From Myroides sp. 1354 (lineage in GTDB: Bacteria > Bacteroidota > Bacteroidia > Flavobacteriales > Flavobacteriaceae), in NCBI RefSeq assembly GCF_030324495.1, contig NZ_JACAGN010000021.1:1-61853 (forward strand): a stretch of DNA of 61,853 nucleotides, in the 5' to 3' direction. Shown here in pieces: positions 9,401 to 17,164 of this stretch. The notes under the pieces were generated by a model. It ran no database searches. It was not told where the DNA came from and worked only from the letters and a program-made list of their open reading frames with translations. Each line of letters opens with the position of its first letter. The first letter of the stretch is position 1. A program made the position numbers and the translations under genes.

Positions 9401-12053
9401 AAAATTCAAAATCATGATTGTAGTCAATATATACCTTCACTAACAACATATCCTGTCCATCTGTTTTTCCTTTCACTGTGATGGGATAAGTTCCCCCTTG
9501 CTCAACTGGAAGTACAGTAGAAGTAAAATCTTCATATAAAGGATCTGTAGCCGTAGTGCTTCCACTCGTTTTTGTTGTTGTATCAAACGTAACTTCATAA
9601 ATTGGCAAGCTACGCGCTGTATCGGAAATTTCAGGTAGACAATAGTCTTCTGGAGTTACAACAGGAGCCAGTTTTAGGCATCGAATAGCTGATCCTTGCT
9701 CACGAGGAGCACCTGCACCTGCATTCATGGTGAGGTTACTGTAAAATAAATGCTTGACAAAATCTCGATTGGTTGACGTTGTTTTGCTCCAATAATACCC
9801 GCGTAATCCTTCATTATAAACCCCATTACTTCCCCTTGCACCAGCAACTGTTAGGCGCAAATTACTATCGTAAGCCGTTTGAATATTAGTAATATTTTCT
9901 GCAGCGATAATAGCCTGCCATTGATCTTGCGTAGGTAAAGTCCATCCTTCACCTAGTGCTTTACACGGATCACAGCCTGCTGTATCCGTTACGTCTTGAG
10001 GAATACGAGCTTCCCAAGTATCACTAGCAGCTCCGGCTTGCCACCAAGAAGGATCTGCGCTGTAAAACTTATTGTTATTCACTCCCAATCCACGAGGATT
10101 ATTCGGTGTTGGTGCCTCCGTAGCTACTGTAGAAGTTCGCTTTTGATGGCCATCATCCCATCGTCCCCATTGAAATAAGTCACCATAAGCCGATGCATCT
10201 GTTGCAGCTGTTGCTACTTGCTCACTACCTAAATTTTGTTGTAGCCAAATTGTTCCATCCCCTGCGCGAACCGTTGTATAGGTAACCGTTGATCCATTGT
10301 AAGTAAAAGTTACACAACCTGTATCTCCAGGATTCATTCCAGGTTCTTCATTATTGCATCCTGGTTCTACTGTACCATCTGTTATTTGGACAGAATAATC
10401 TTCTATTTGACCATATTCGGCATCTGTACAAGCATCAAACTCACCCTCTTCATAAATGTACCAATTATCCTTTATGATTCGCATACGCGTTTTACCTAGT
10501 ACGGCATCATCTGGTACGCGGATTTCAAACTCCACTTTCACCTCATCTTGTCCTGTAGAAGGCGAAAGTAGTCCACGATATAATTCTGTACGTACATCAA
10601 ATTGTCCATCATTATTCCAATCAATAAAAGCGCGAATATCGTGTTCAAAATTTCCATTGGTATTTCCTTTTACAGTCAAGGTATAAGTTTGTCCTCGTTG
10701 CACATTTGCTGTTAAAGAAGTAAAATCTTCATAAGCTATTGGCGCTACCGTTGGATTGGGCATTATATCTGTTTGATTATTCAAATTAGCAAATTGAACC
10801 AAGGTAATAGGTTCTACCCCATATAGTACCCTAACCTCACAATACTCGGCCTCAGTCGTAGGTTCAATCGTATTTTCATATAAAGTAGTCTGGGCTGTTC
10901 CATCACTGGTATATCCAATAACGAACAAATCCATATCTCCATCCTGGTCAAAATCAAACCACTTCGCTCTTGATGTACTCAATCCTCTAATCGCGTTGGA
11001 ATTCTCAACATCTAAAACAAAAGATTGGTTGTTTTGATTCTTGTACAAATTCGTTTTAATATTTGAAGAAGCTGTACTACCAAAAGCAAAAACGTCCAAC
11101 AGACCATCCTTGTTATAATCCACTAAGGCACAAGATCCCATAATGATTCCTTCAAACTCATAAGGCGCTGGTGTAAAATTACCTTGACCGTCATTCAAAT
11201 ACAACACAAGGCTGTGGGTCATGCTGCCATTCATTCCAGAAAGCAAGACATCTAAGTCTCCATCCCCTTCATAATCGGCCACGCTTATTGAAGAAAAATA
11301 AACTGGACCTAATCCAGAATCATGTGCGCGAAAATTCCCATTGCCTTCATTGATGTACAATTGAGTAGAAGGAACGTAGCTTGTACTGAATCCCGTTATC
11401 AAAATATCTGGTAATCCATCTCCATTGGCGTCAAAAATTTCAGTTGCGCTGAAATAAGTTCCCAGAAGTTGAATATTCGAATCAAGAAACTCACCATCCG
11501 CTTGTTGGAAATAAACTTTAGAGCTATATCCTCCATCCGTTTGCCCATTGACTAATAGATCTGGTAATCCATCACCATTTAAATCCGCAATTTTAATCGA
11601 ACCATATTGCGCGGGTACAATCGTTGTTATATTTTTCTTCGTAAAGGTATTGTCACCATTATTATAGTAAATCTCAAAAACCTTTTCGTTGGGAAACCCT
11701 TCTTCTTTTCTAAATCCAGTAATGGCAAAGTCCATTTTCCCATCCCCATCAATATCCCCGGTTTCAATGGCAGAATACATGATTTGAGAAAAAGAATCAG
11801 CTAAAGCTGTAAAATGATTTTGCTCATTGAGATAAACGAACGTATTTCCTGACCCATATCCTTCACCTGTGCCTGAAAACACAAGATCCGGATAAGCATC
11901 ATTATTCACATTTAGTATAGCCGCATCTCCATAAAACACTCCAGGGAATGTTTGAGCCGTATGGGCACTAAAATGCTGCCCTTGGACTGTAAGGCCTCCA
12001 AGTACGCAAAGCCCATAAAGAATAAGTGCTTTTTTAATTGTATAGATACTCAT
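6465..12053 (-). CDS. Giant mosaic T9SS-secreted protein (FG-GAP, GEVED, FISUMP, Ig-like, MBG)
   Basis: This 1862-residue protein has a signal peptide (residues 1-26). Order of segments, roughly: FG-GAP/VCBS repeats at 40-395 with many DxDGDGxxD calcium loops (DIDGDGKMDF, DFDQDGDMDLF); a GEVED domain at 440-555 (AFIDWNNDGQFD); a FISUMP-type domain at 590-800 (WLQQNLGSEQ, GWTLPTQDQW); a second GEVED at 830-950; a bacterial Ig-like segment near 970-1050; a fibronectin-like segment near 1060-1140; and repeated MBG-type units at 1190-1500 with recurring FVYDGTAK motifs. The last 80 residues form the T9SS sorting domain (LYPNPVVLGQKTTLEV ending SIKFAVKK). It is expected on the cell surface or outside. 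Exact function unknown. Confidence 0.9.
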   Translation of the reverse strand: MSIYTIKKALILYGLCVLGGLTVQGQHFSAHTAQTFPGVFYGDAAILNVNNDAYPDLVFSGTGEGYGSGNTFVYLNEQNHFTALADSFSQIMYSAIETGDIDGDGKMDFAITGFRKEEGFPNEKVFEIYYNNGDNTFTKKNITTIVPAQYGSIKIADLNGDGLPDLLVNGQTDGGYSSKVYFQQADGEFLDSNIQLLGTYFSATEIFDANGDGLPDILITGFSTSYVPSTQLYINEGNGNFRAHDSGLGPVYFSSISVADYEGDGDLDVLLSGMNGSMTHSLVLYLNDGQGNFTPAPYEFEGIIMGSCALVDYNKDGLLDVFAFGSTASSNIKTNLYKNQNNQSFVLDVENSNAIRGLSTSRAKWFDFDQDGDMDLFVIGYTSDGTAQTTLYENTIEPTTEAEYCEVRVLYGVEPITLVQFANLNNQTDIMPNPTVAPIAYEDFTSLTANVQRGQTYTLTVKGNTNGNFEHDIRAFIDWNNDGQFDVRTELYRGLLSPSTGQDEVKVEFEIRVPDDAVLGKTRMRIIKDNWYIYEEGEFDACTDAEYGQIEDYSVQITDGTVEPGCNNEEPGMNPGDTGCVTFTYNGSTVTYTTVRAGDGTIWLQQNLGSEQVATAATDASAYGDLFQWGRWDDGHQKRTSTVATEAPTPNNPRGLGVNNNKFYSADPSWWQAGAASDTWEARIPQDVTDTAGCDPCKALGEGWTLPTQDQWQAIIAAENITNIQTAYDSNLRLTVAGARGSNGVYNEGLRGYYWSKTTSTNRDFVKHLFYSNLTMNAGAGAPREQGSAIRCLKLAPVVTPEDYCLPEISDTARSLPIYEVTFDTTTKTSGSTTATDPLYEDFTSTVLPVEQGGTYPITVKGKTDGQDMLLVKVYIDYNHDFEFSENETVTVGFLNNTGGERGEVSGTIQVPIDALIGTTRMRVVSMYHNPETTWVHLENVPCPTGYYLGQVEDYTLNVQRPAVGITGVEITTENNVTPEITTENGTLQLQARVIPAEANQAVTWTIVEGETLASIDQNGRVSALANGVVKIKATSVQNTAKFAEIEVNIDIETLRCPPVQLSIDNIGEETATLQIESTGTVFEVEYGVEGFTQGEGTKIEQATATQQIQGLSPEVTYDVYVRVAANCSTWQKISFTTIKVKEQLISVENVNKVYGDAPFQTGESTSQLPLNYTVVDPTIAVIEGGRIVIKGAGETEIRVNQAGNSEYLPAEEVRFTLRVAKAPLTVQATNQTKVYNGVVHTAWTATYDGFVYGENVSVLTGTLRYEGTAIPAVNVGTYSIEPMGYESPNYEIQYRQGTLSITKAIIEGITFRDGAFLYDGTPKFIEVTGQLPQGVSVTYEGNTQIEIGNYTVSALLHGGENYEDKTLQANLQIRHALADLVFEDATFVYDGTAKRIEIQNLPEGVSVTYEGNDKIEAGTYTVIASIQGGGQYENTTLRATLKITKAPINAILFEGQTFVYDGTAKYIFVSGAIPQGVTVEHINNGKIDVGSYEVKARVNGGNNYQSRELVATLKIEKASQQIRFDELETIILDESEDFQLQATTTSGLPLQYTYTYTETQPAAEVSTTGWVTLKKVGEITITVAQAGDKNYHPATAVSRMLRIVNNDATIHEIWIGDEHYTTPQNQIYHLMRCDEKRAEVAVKIVVDEGATITPNATFVIATPKPGIYKQTVTVVSQNGKVKETYVIVVEKPFAFDEIAVKKFNNTLLINKNPQTNGGYHFVGFQWYKNGTLVSEEQVYSAGAKAILDRNSVYHAIVKTAEGEEIHVCPMEEMTEVKAVIQLYPNPVVLGQKTTLEVQVTGVQLRGIPVQVFNLNGQLVHTFSMEGERTAIYLPQTIQGGMYVAVFELNGRRESIKFAVKK

Positions 12054-12519
12054 AGTGTTTGATTATGTTGTGATTAATTTGGGTTAACATCAAAATGAAA
12101 CTGTATTTTCCTTTCGTTAATTCATGCCTAAAACAAAACCTACTGGGCATCCTTTGGGTTGATAAAAGTAAAATTGATTCGGACAAAACAAAGGTTTGAA
12201 TTCCGATTTTGGGTATAAATGATTCATATAAATAGATAGTTATAATTTTACGAACAAATCTATTTATATTAAATCTAATTAAAAACAACAAGCTTTTATT
12301 TGCAAAATTTTCTACTGAATCGTTATAACATCACGGTTATTTATATTAGACTTAGACTAATTAAATATATTAAAGTTTTATTTCGTTAATTTTCAATCAA
12401 TATAAAAGCGTCTTTCACTAGTTAATACATCTAAAGAGGGCTTACACTTTCTTCAAAAAGTAATATCTTCGTCTATTTACTCCCAAGGAGGATGTATATT
12501 TCACAATTTCGTTTGCGTT
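12054..12519. other. Divergent intergenic region
   Basis: This 466-bp AT-rich stretch separates the leftward T9SS operon from the rightward AraC gene and should hold both promoters. I see no unambiguous TAnnTTTG element. AAGGAGG at 12485-12491 is 29 bases before the AraC ATG, too far to act as its ribosome binding site. Confidence 0.5.
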
Positions 12520-13428
12520 ATGTCTGAAAAAATTCACATTTATTCTATTCAAGAGATGTTGCAGTTATTGGACCACGATTTTCAAGAAAGTGGGCTTTAC
12601 GTAGACTTTAAACAACAGCTGACAGACCATCCATTACAACACCCCTATCGAACGACAAATTATACAATACTCCTGATTGTTGAAGGAGTAATGGATGTTC
12701 AACTTAATTTAACTACCTACAAGTTAGAGCAAAACCAATTGGTTCTAGTACCGCCACAAACTCTTATTTACTTCAAAAACTTTAATGAACAACTGGAATT
12801 CATTACCTTGAGTTTTGATAAAAAATTCGCTATCAATCACACGCAAAACGAAAAAAGTGACTTCACTTTGTTGGCTTCCTCTAAAGTACAACATCTATTA
12901 CTTGATCGTGTACAACTCAACTTTTTGGTCAATCTGTGTGAATTAATTGATCAAAAAAACAAGCAAAAGTCAAGTTTTCCTTATTTCATTGAGGCGATTC
13001 ACCATCTATTTGCGTTATTCCTATTGGAATTAAAAGCGACTAGTCAGCATAACAATTTCCTTTTACAAGAACATCTTTCGAGAAAGGAACAACTTACCTT
13101 ATCGTTTTTAGCAACCTTAAAAATCCACTTTAAAAAAGAAAAAAAGGTGCGCTTTTATGCTGATGAACTCTGCGTTTCCGATCGCTATTTAGCAAAAGTG
13201 ATTAAGGAGGTTACCTCTAAAACGATAGGAGAACTAATTGATCAGGCACTGATTGTAGAAGCCCAGCTTTTATTGGCCAATACAACGCTGACGATTAAGC
13301 AAATTGCAGATGAATTACAATTTACTAGTACTTCCTTTTTCGGCAAATTCTTTAAAAGACAGTTAGGTTATGCACCAAGAAACTATAGAAAGCAATTTGG
13401 AAAAAAAGAGTTGCTTAAATCACCTTGA
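12520..13428 (+). CDS. AraC-family regulator with N-terminal cupin-like sensor
   Basis: This 302-residue soluble regulator has an N-terminal beta-barrel sensor at about 30-120 (YTILLIVEGVMDVQLN, LVLVPPQTLIYFKN). A helical linker follows, and the C-terminal double HTH spans about 195-295: FYADELCVSDRYLAKVIKE, then LTIKQIADELQFTSTSFFGK and APRNYRKQFG. This is the arrangement of the large AraC class responding to small molecules. It transcribes away from the T9SS operon, which makes that operon a possible target. It has no membrane segment, unlike the two AraC proteins further left. Confidence 0.88.
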   Translation: MSEKIHIYSIQEMLQLLDHDFQESGLYVDFKQQLTDHPLQHPYRTTNYTILLIVEGVMDVQLNLTTYKLEQNQLVLVPPQTLIYFKNFNEQLEFITLSFDKKFAINHTQNEKSDFTLLASSKVQHLLLDRVQLNFLVNLCELIDQKNKQKSSFPYFIEAIHHLFALFLLELKATSQHNNFLLQEHLSRKEQLTLSFLATLKIHFKKEKKVRFYADELCVSDRYLAKVIKEVTSKTIGELIDQALIVEAQLLLANTTLTIKQIADELQFTSTSFFGKFFKRQLGYAPRNYRKQFGKKELLKSP

Positions 13429-13572
13429 TTCACTCCTTATTTTCAAAAACGCCTAAAAATGCGTATTTTAGAACAGTTTTAGCTCCAAATAGTTCTTTTT
13501 TACGCCACAAATTTGACTCAATTTTGCCCTAGTTCATTTTTAAAGGCGCATTGCCCCCATTAAACGTATATC

Positions 13573-13881
13573 ATGAGTAAGCATTATATTACCTGCAAAC
13601 ATTGTCAAACGGAAAACGTCAATACGGACTATTGTAGCCATTGTGGAAAAATTATCAATATCGTATTGGAACGCCAATTGGAGCAACAACGCATAAAAGA
13701 AGAACGCATACAAAAGGAGATTCACCGGGAACCTACAGCTACAGAAAAGGTTTTTTTAAAATTGCGTCATCACTCCAATCCAATCGTGCGAATTCTTTAT
13801 CTTATAGTCCACACCGTTTGGTTGGTGGTTGCCACAATTGCAGCGGGAATCGCCTATCTTGTTGGAATGATTGCCGCTTAA
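13573..13881 (+). CDS. Small zinc-ribbon membrane protein
   Basis: The 102-residue protein starts with a zinc ribbon with four cysteines (C8, C11, C21, C24: ITCKHCQTENVNTDYCSHCG). A charged helix (RQLEQQRIKEERIQKEIHRE) follows, then a C-terminal hydrophobic segment VRILYLIVHTVWLVVATIAA that probably anchors it in the inner membrane. I do not recognise a named family. It sits 31 bp before another small membrane-protein gene and is probably co-transcribed with it. Confidence 0.7.
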   Translation: MSKHYITCKHCQTENVNTDYCSHCGKIINIVLERQLEQQRIKEERIQKEIHREPTATEKVFLKLRHHSNPIVRILYLIVHTVWLVVATIAAGIAYLVGMIAA

Positions 13882-13912
13882 TGAGAATGCCCCAAACAAC
13901 AAAAAAATAGAG

Positions 13913-14269
13913 ATGAGAAAGGTATTATTTTTTATTGCTTTAGGTATAGCCGCTACCATCTATCTTTTACAACAATTACAATGGCCCATTCCTCAATGGA
14001 TCAACAATTATGTCAATGATTTTCTTATCCTTCCTTTGGTGCTGAGCATTTGCTTAGTTGTCGTTAGAAAATTAAAAGGAGATGCTACCCTACAACTATC
14101 ACTGCCCTTAATCCTTGCTGTGACCCTATTCTATTGCATTTATTTCGAATGGTATTTACCCCAACACCATCCTCGTTATACAGGAGATTGGATGGATTGC
14201 TTGCTTTATTTTTTAGGTTCATTTCTTTTCTACCTCTTTCATAAAAAAAACAAAATAACCAAATATTAA
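13913..14269 (+). CDS. Small integral membrane protein, unknown
   Basis: I start this at the ATG of MRKVLFFIALGIAATIYLLQ rather than the earlier in-frame ATG at 13871, because the earlier one overlaps the upstream gene and adds a polar tail before a normal first membrane helix. The 118-residue product has four hydrophobic segments (RKVLFFIALGIAATIYLL, FLILPLVLSICLVVV, LPLILAVTLFYCIYF, LLYFLGSFLFYLF) and ends KKNKITKY, a positive cytoplasmic tail. No family is recognised. Confidence 0.65.
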   Translation: MRKVLFFIALGIAATIYLLQQLQWPIPQWINNYVNDFLILPLVLSICLVVVRKLKGDATLQLSLPLILAVTLFYCIYFEWYLPQHHPRYTGDWMDCLLYFLGSFLFYLFHKKNKITKY

Positions 14270-14347
14270 CCATAAAAATAAAGATATCCTATTTTTTATT
14301 CTAAATTAGTTTCATATAAAACCTTTTTATCATAACATACTTATAGC

Positions 14348-15322
14348 ATGAAACTAAAACATCTATATTTTCACCATCCTTCAAATTTAGAAACCAACGA
14401 ATCAGTTATACAAGAATTTGAGGCAAAAGAAATTCCCATGCAAAAACTTCAAGAGGCATTAGGGAGAACACATCGATATATTATCCCTTCGCAAGCACGA
14501 GAAACATCTCTTTCTTTGGGAATTGAAGCTGCCAAAGGAGTATTATGTCAGTCAAATATTTCAATAGAAGACATTGACCTTATCATTTTCGTGTCCTCTA
14601 CTCCTGAACATCAAGTTCCCTGCGATGCGATTTTTATTCATCGAGCGCTTCAAGGAAAACCCAATACAATGTGTTATGATTTAAATGCAAATTGTATTGG
14701 CGCCTTTATTGCTGTAGATCAATCAGTTCGATACTTAGCAACCAACTCTAATACCCAAAAAGCACTCATTGTTTGTGCTGAAAAACTATCGCGTATTGTA
14801 GATGACAACAACCCCGTAACTGCCTTCTGCTTTTCGGATACAGCCTTTGCGCTAATTCTAGAAAAGGACGATACAACCTCTGGATTATTAGCTGTAGAAT
14901 ATCATACTGATAGTCAATGTAGTGATACCATTCTATTTCCCCCACAAGGTTATTCTTGTTCTATTCCTGGAGACGTTATGGCTTGGGATACAACGTTTGA
15001 TGGAAGTGGTAGTATTCATTTTGTCACGCATAAATTAGAACACTTTTTAGCACAACATCAGCTTACCCTAGATGATATCAGCTTATTTCTCTTCTCTCAA
15101 TTCTCCTATAAAAATGCGAAAATGATTAAGGACTACTATCAATTAGCCGATGAAAAAACACCGTTTTACTCTCATGTATTTGGTTATACGGGGTCCTCAA
15201 GTCCTTTTCTCGTTCTTCACCATTTTCAAGAAACAGTTCGCCCAATCAAACAAGGGGAATACATTCTCATTTGGACTTTGGGTGCAGGATATCAAACAGG
15301 GTTAATGCTCTGGAAATATTAA
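14348..15322 (+). CDS. KAS III-like protein lacking catalytic His and Asn, copy 1
   Basis: A 324-residue thiolase-fold protein of the FabH (3-oxoacyl-ACP synthase III) type. Cys116 sits in DLNANCIGAF, matching the acyl-accepting cysteine of FabH. The FabH motif HQAN is FSQFS here, so the histidine is serine. The FabH motif GNTSAAS is GYTGSSS, so the asparagine is tyrosine. The substrate could still acylate Cys116, but decarboxylative condensation as in FabH is doubtful. Acyl transfer to another nucleophile, as in some KAS III-like transferases, is possible. A close paralogue follows 317 bp downstream. No ACP or reductase gene is nearby to reveal the pathway. Confidence 0.8.
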   Translation: MKLKHLYFHHPSNLETNESVIQEFEAKEIPMQKLQEALGRTHRYIIPSQARETSLSLGIEAAKGVLCQSNISIEDIDLIIFVSSTPEHQVPCDAIFIHRALQGKPNTMCYDLNANCIGAFIAVDQSVRYLATNSNTQKALIVCAEKLSRIVDDNNPVTAFCFSDTAFALILEKDDTTSGLLAVEYHTDSQCSDTILFPPQGYSCSIPGDVMAWDTTFDGSGSIHFVTHKLEHFLAQHQLTLDDISLFLFSQFSYKNAKMIKDYYQLADEKTPFYSHVFGYTGSSSPFLVLHHFQETVRPIKQGEYILIWTLGAGYQTGLMLWKY

Positions 15323-15350
15323 CCCTTCCTATATCACATTTAGTATAGTA

Positions 15351-15377
15351 AACAGCAATCTTTTTCTGATTGCTGTT
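15351..15377 (+). terminator. Hairpin between the two KAS III-like genes
   Basis: Perfect 10-bp stem AACAGCAATC/GATTGCTGTT with loop TTTTTCT, 29 bp after the first gene. No T-run follows, so termination may be partial. The remaining roughly 260 bp to the next gene are AT-rich, with no gene. Confidence 0.55.
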
Positions 15378-15638
15378 ATCATGTTCCCTACTTTTTCTTT
15401 GATCTGAAAAAAGGAAAAGTAGCATTACTATTTTTAAAAATACCAAAAACTAAGTTTAGTAACTTTTGGTCAACTTCACTCCTTTACAATTGACATTAAA
15501 TCAACCATAAATTATCTTACTTATTTTTCCAATATTAAAAAATAAGTAAATATTAACATAATTAAAATATAAAAAAATAATTTTAATCTTAAATTCGTTC
15601 CATACTATTTTTTTATTATCAACAAAACCCCTTATAGT

Positions 15639-16613
15639 ATGAAACTAAAACACATGTATTTTCACCATCCTTCAAAACTAGAAAACAACGAAGCGGTGAT
15701 AGAAAAATTCGAAAACCAAGGTGTTTCAATGAAGAAAATTCAAGAAGCATTAGGAAGAACCAACCGTTATGTAGTACCGGGTGATTCCCCCGAAACCTCT
15801 CTTTCCTTGGGGATTGATGCCGCAAAAGGAGTATTAAAAGAAAGCCATACTTCGATGCAGGAAATTGACATCATTGCCTTTGTAACTTGTACACCAGAAC
15901 ATCAAATTCCAAATGATTCAATTTTCATTCACCAAGCCTTACAAGGCAAACCCGAGACGATGTGTTATGACATCAACGCCAATTGCATCGGTGCCTTACT
16001 TGCTTTAGATCAGGTAGCCCAGTATCTAAACAACAGTAAAACCGCACAAAAAGCCTTGGTTATCTGCGCTGAAAAAATGTCGAGTATACTCGATCAAGAA
16101 AATCCGGTAACGGCTTTCTGTTTTTCTGATTCAGCCTTTGCTTTTATCGTGGAAAAAGACAATACCTCAGCGGGATTAATCGATGTTCATTATCACACTG
16201 ATAGCAGTTTTTGCAATACCGTACTCTTTCCACCTAAAGGGCATTCTTGTTTTGCTTCAGGAGAATTAACAATGTGGGATACTTCCTTTGACGGAAGTGG
16301 CAGTGTGGAATATGCAACCAATAAAATTGAAGATTTCTTGCGTCGCAATAAACTTACCACAGAAGATATCAGTTTGTTTTTATTTTCTCAATTGTCTTTA
16401 AAAAATATTGAGATTATCAAAAAACACTTTGGATTACCTGATCACAAAGTTCCTTTTTACTCCAAAGAAATAGGGTACTCCGGATCCTCTAGTCCACTTG
16501 TTGCCTTAGATCAACATCAGCAAATCGTAAAACCCATGCAAGAAGGTGAATATGCCTTGATTTGGACCTTGGGTGCGGGATATCAAGCGGGATTAATGCT
16601 ATGGAGGTTTTAA
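15639..16613 (+). CDS. KAS III-like protein lacking catalytic His and Asn, copy 2
   Basis: The product is 324 residues long, exactly the length of its upstream neighbour, and starts with nearly the same residues (MKLKHMYFHHPS against MKLKHLYFHHPS). Most of the sequence is shared, so the two arose by tandem duplication. Cys116 is kept (DINANCIGAL). The histidine and asparagine of the FabH motif HQAN are Ser250 and Ser253 (LFLFSQLSLKN), and the asparagine of the second motif is Tyr280 (GYSGSSSP). Conservation of the same substitutions in both copies argues for a changed function rather than decay. The promoter region ends with TTATAGTATG, almost the same as upstream of copy 1. Confidence 0.8.
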   Translation: MKLKHMYFHHPSKLENNEAVIEKFENQGVSMKKIQEALGRTNRYVVPGDSPETSLSLGIDAAKGVLKESHTSMQEIDIIAFVTCTPEHQIPNDSIFIHQALQGKPETMCYDINANCIGALLALDQVAQYLNNSKTAQKALVICAEKMSSILDQENPVTAFCFSDSAFAFIVEKDNTSAGLIDVHYHTDSSFCNTVLFPPKGHSCFASGELTMWDTSFDGSGSVEYATNKIEDFLRRNKLTTEDISLFLFSQLSLKNIEIIKKHFGLPDHKVPFYSKEIGYSGSSSPLVALDQHQQIVKPMQEGEYALIWTLGAGYQAGLMLWRF

Positions 16614-16644
16614 CACCTAAAGTATAGAATAACCACTACCTTAA

Positions 16645-16674
16645 AAACCGATAGCTTCGCTATCGGTTTTTTTT
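16645..16674 (+). terminator. Rho-independent terminator
   Basis: AAAACCGATAGC TTCG GCTATCGGTTTT-type stem-loop followed by T, 31 bp after the second KAS III-like gene. Confidence 0.85.
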
Positions 16675-17164
16675 GTTCTCTTCTTATCAAAAGTTTATTT
16701 TTTTTAAAAAAAAGTGAACAAAAGCAGCTGCTTTTCTATTTTTCCTTCTTCAGTCAATCTTTTATTCCCACTTCTATTGATTGTGAATTTTATTTCAAAT
16801 CCCTAATAAAATAACATAATAAGCAAAAACAGTTTGTTTTACATTGCTTAATATACAATTAAATTTTATAATTATTTTCACATTTATTTAATATTAAATT
16901 TGTTTTATAATTATTTTTCAATTTATTTTGATACACAATTCACAATAAAACTACATTTAATAACCGTGTTTTACACTTAAAATCAATCTTAACAGATTAA
17001 TAGTATAAAACTTAGCCGACCCTTTTAACACTAATTCCCTAGTGTATTAACAACCCAAATTCTTTAGATTTAATCTTCGCTAATTTCCCCTTTATTTTCC
17101 ATTTACTATTTATTCTAAAAACTGCAACACCAACAAACTTTAATCAAGTTAAACTATTCACCTT
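16675..17164. other. AT-rich upstream region of a T9SS protein gene
   Basis: About 490 bp with no gene. Very rich in A and T, with repeated TTTATTTAATATTAAATTT-like stretches. It presumably carries the promoter of the gene starting at 17165, but no clear -7 element is visible. Confidence 0.45.

Noticed and set aside
12034..12291. 85-aa leftward frame upstream of the T9SS gene
   Set aside because: It overlaps the start of the 1862-aa protein and runs through AT-rich leader, with no domain.
12492..12527. 11-codon frame MYISQFRLRYV overlapping the AraC start, after AAGGAGG
   Set aside because: AAGGAGG directly abuts its ATG, leaving no spacing for ribosome binding, and Bacteroidota rarely rely on such sequences. 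A leader peptide cannot be supported.
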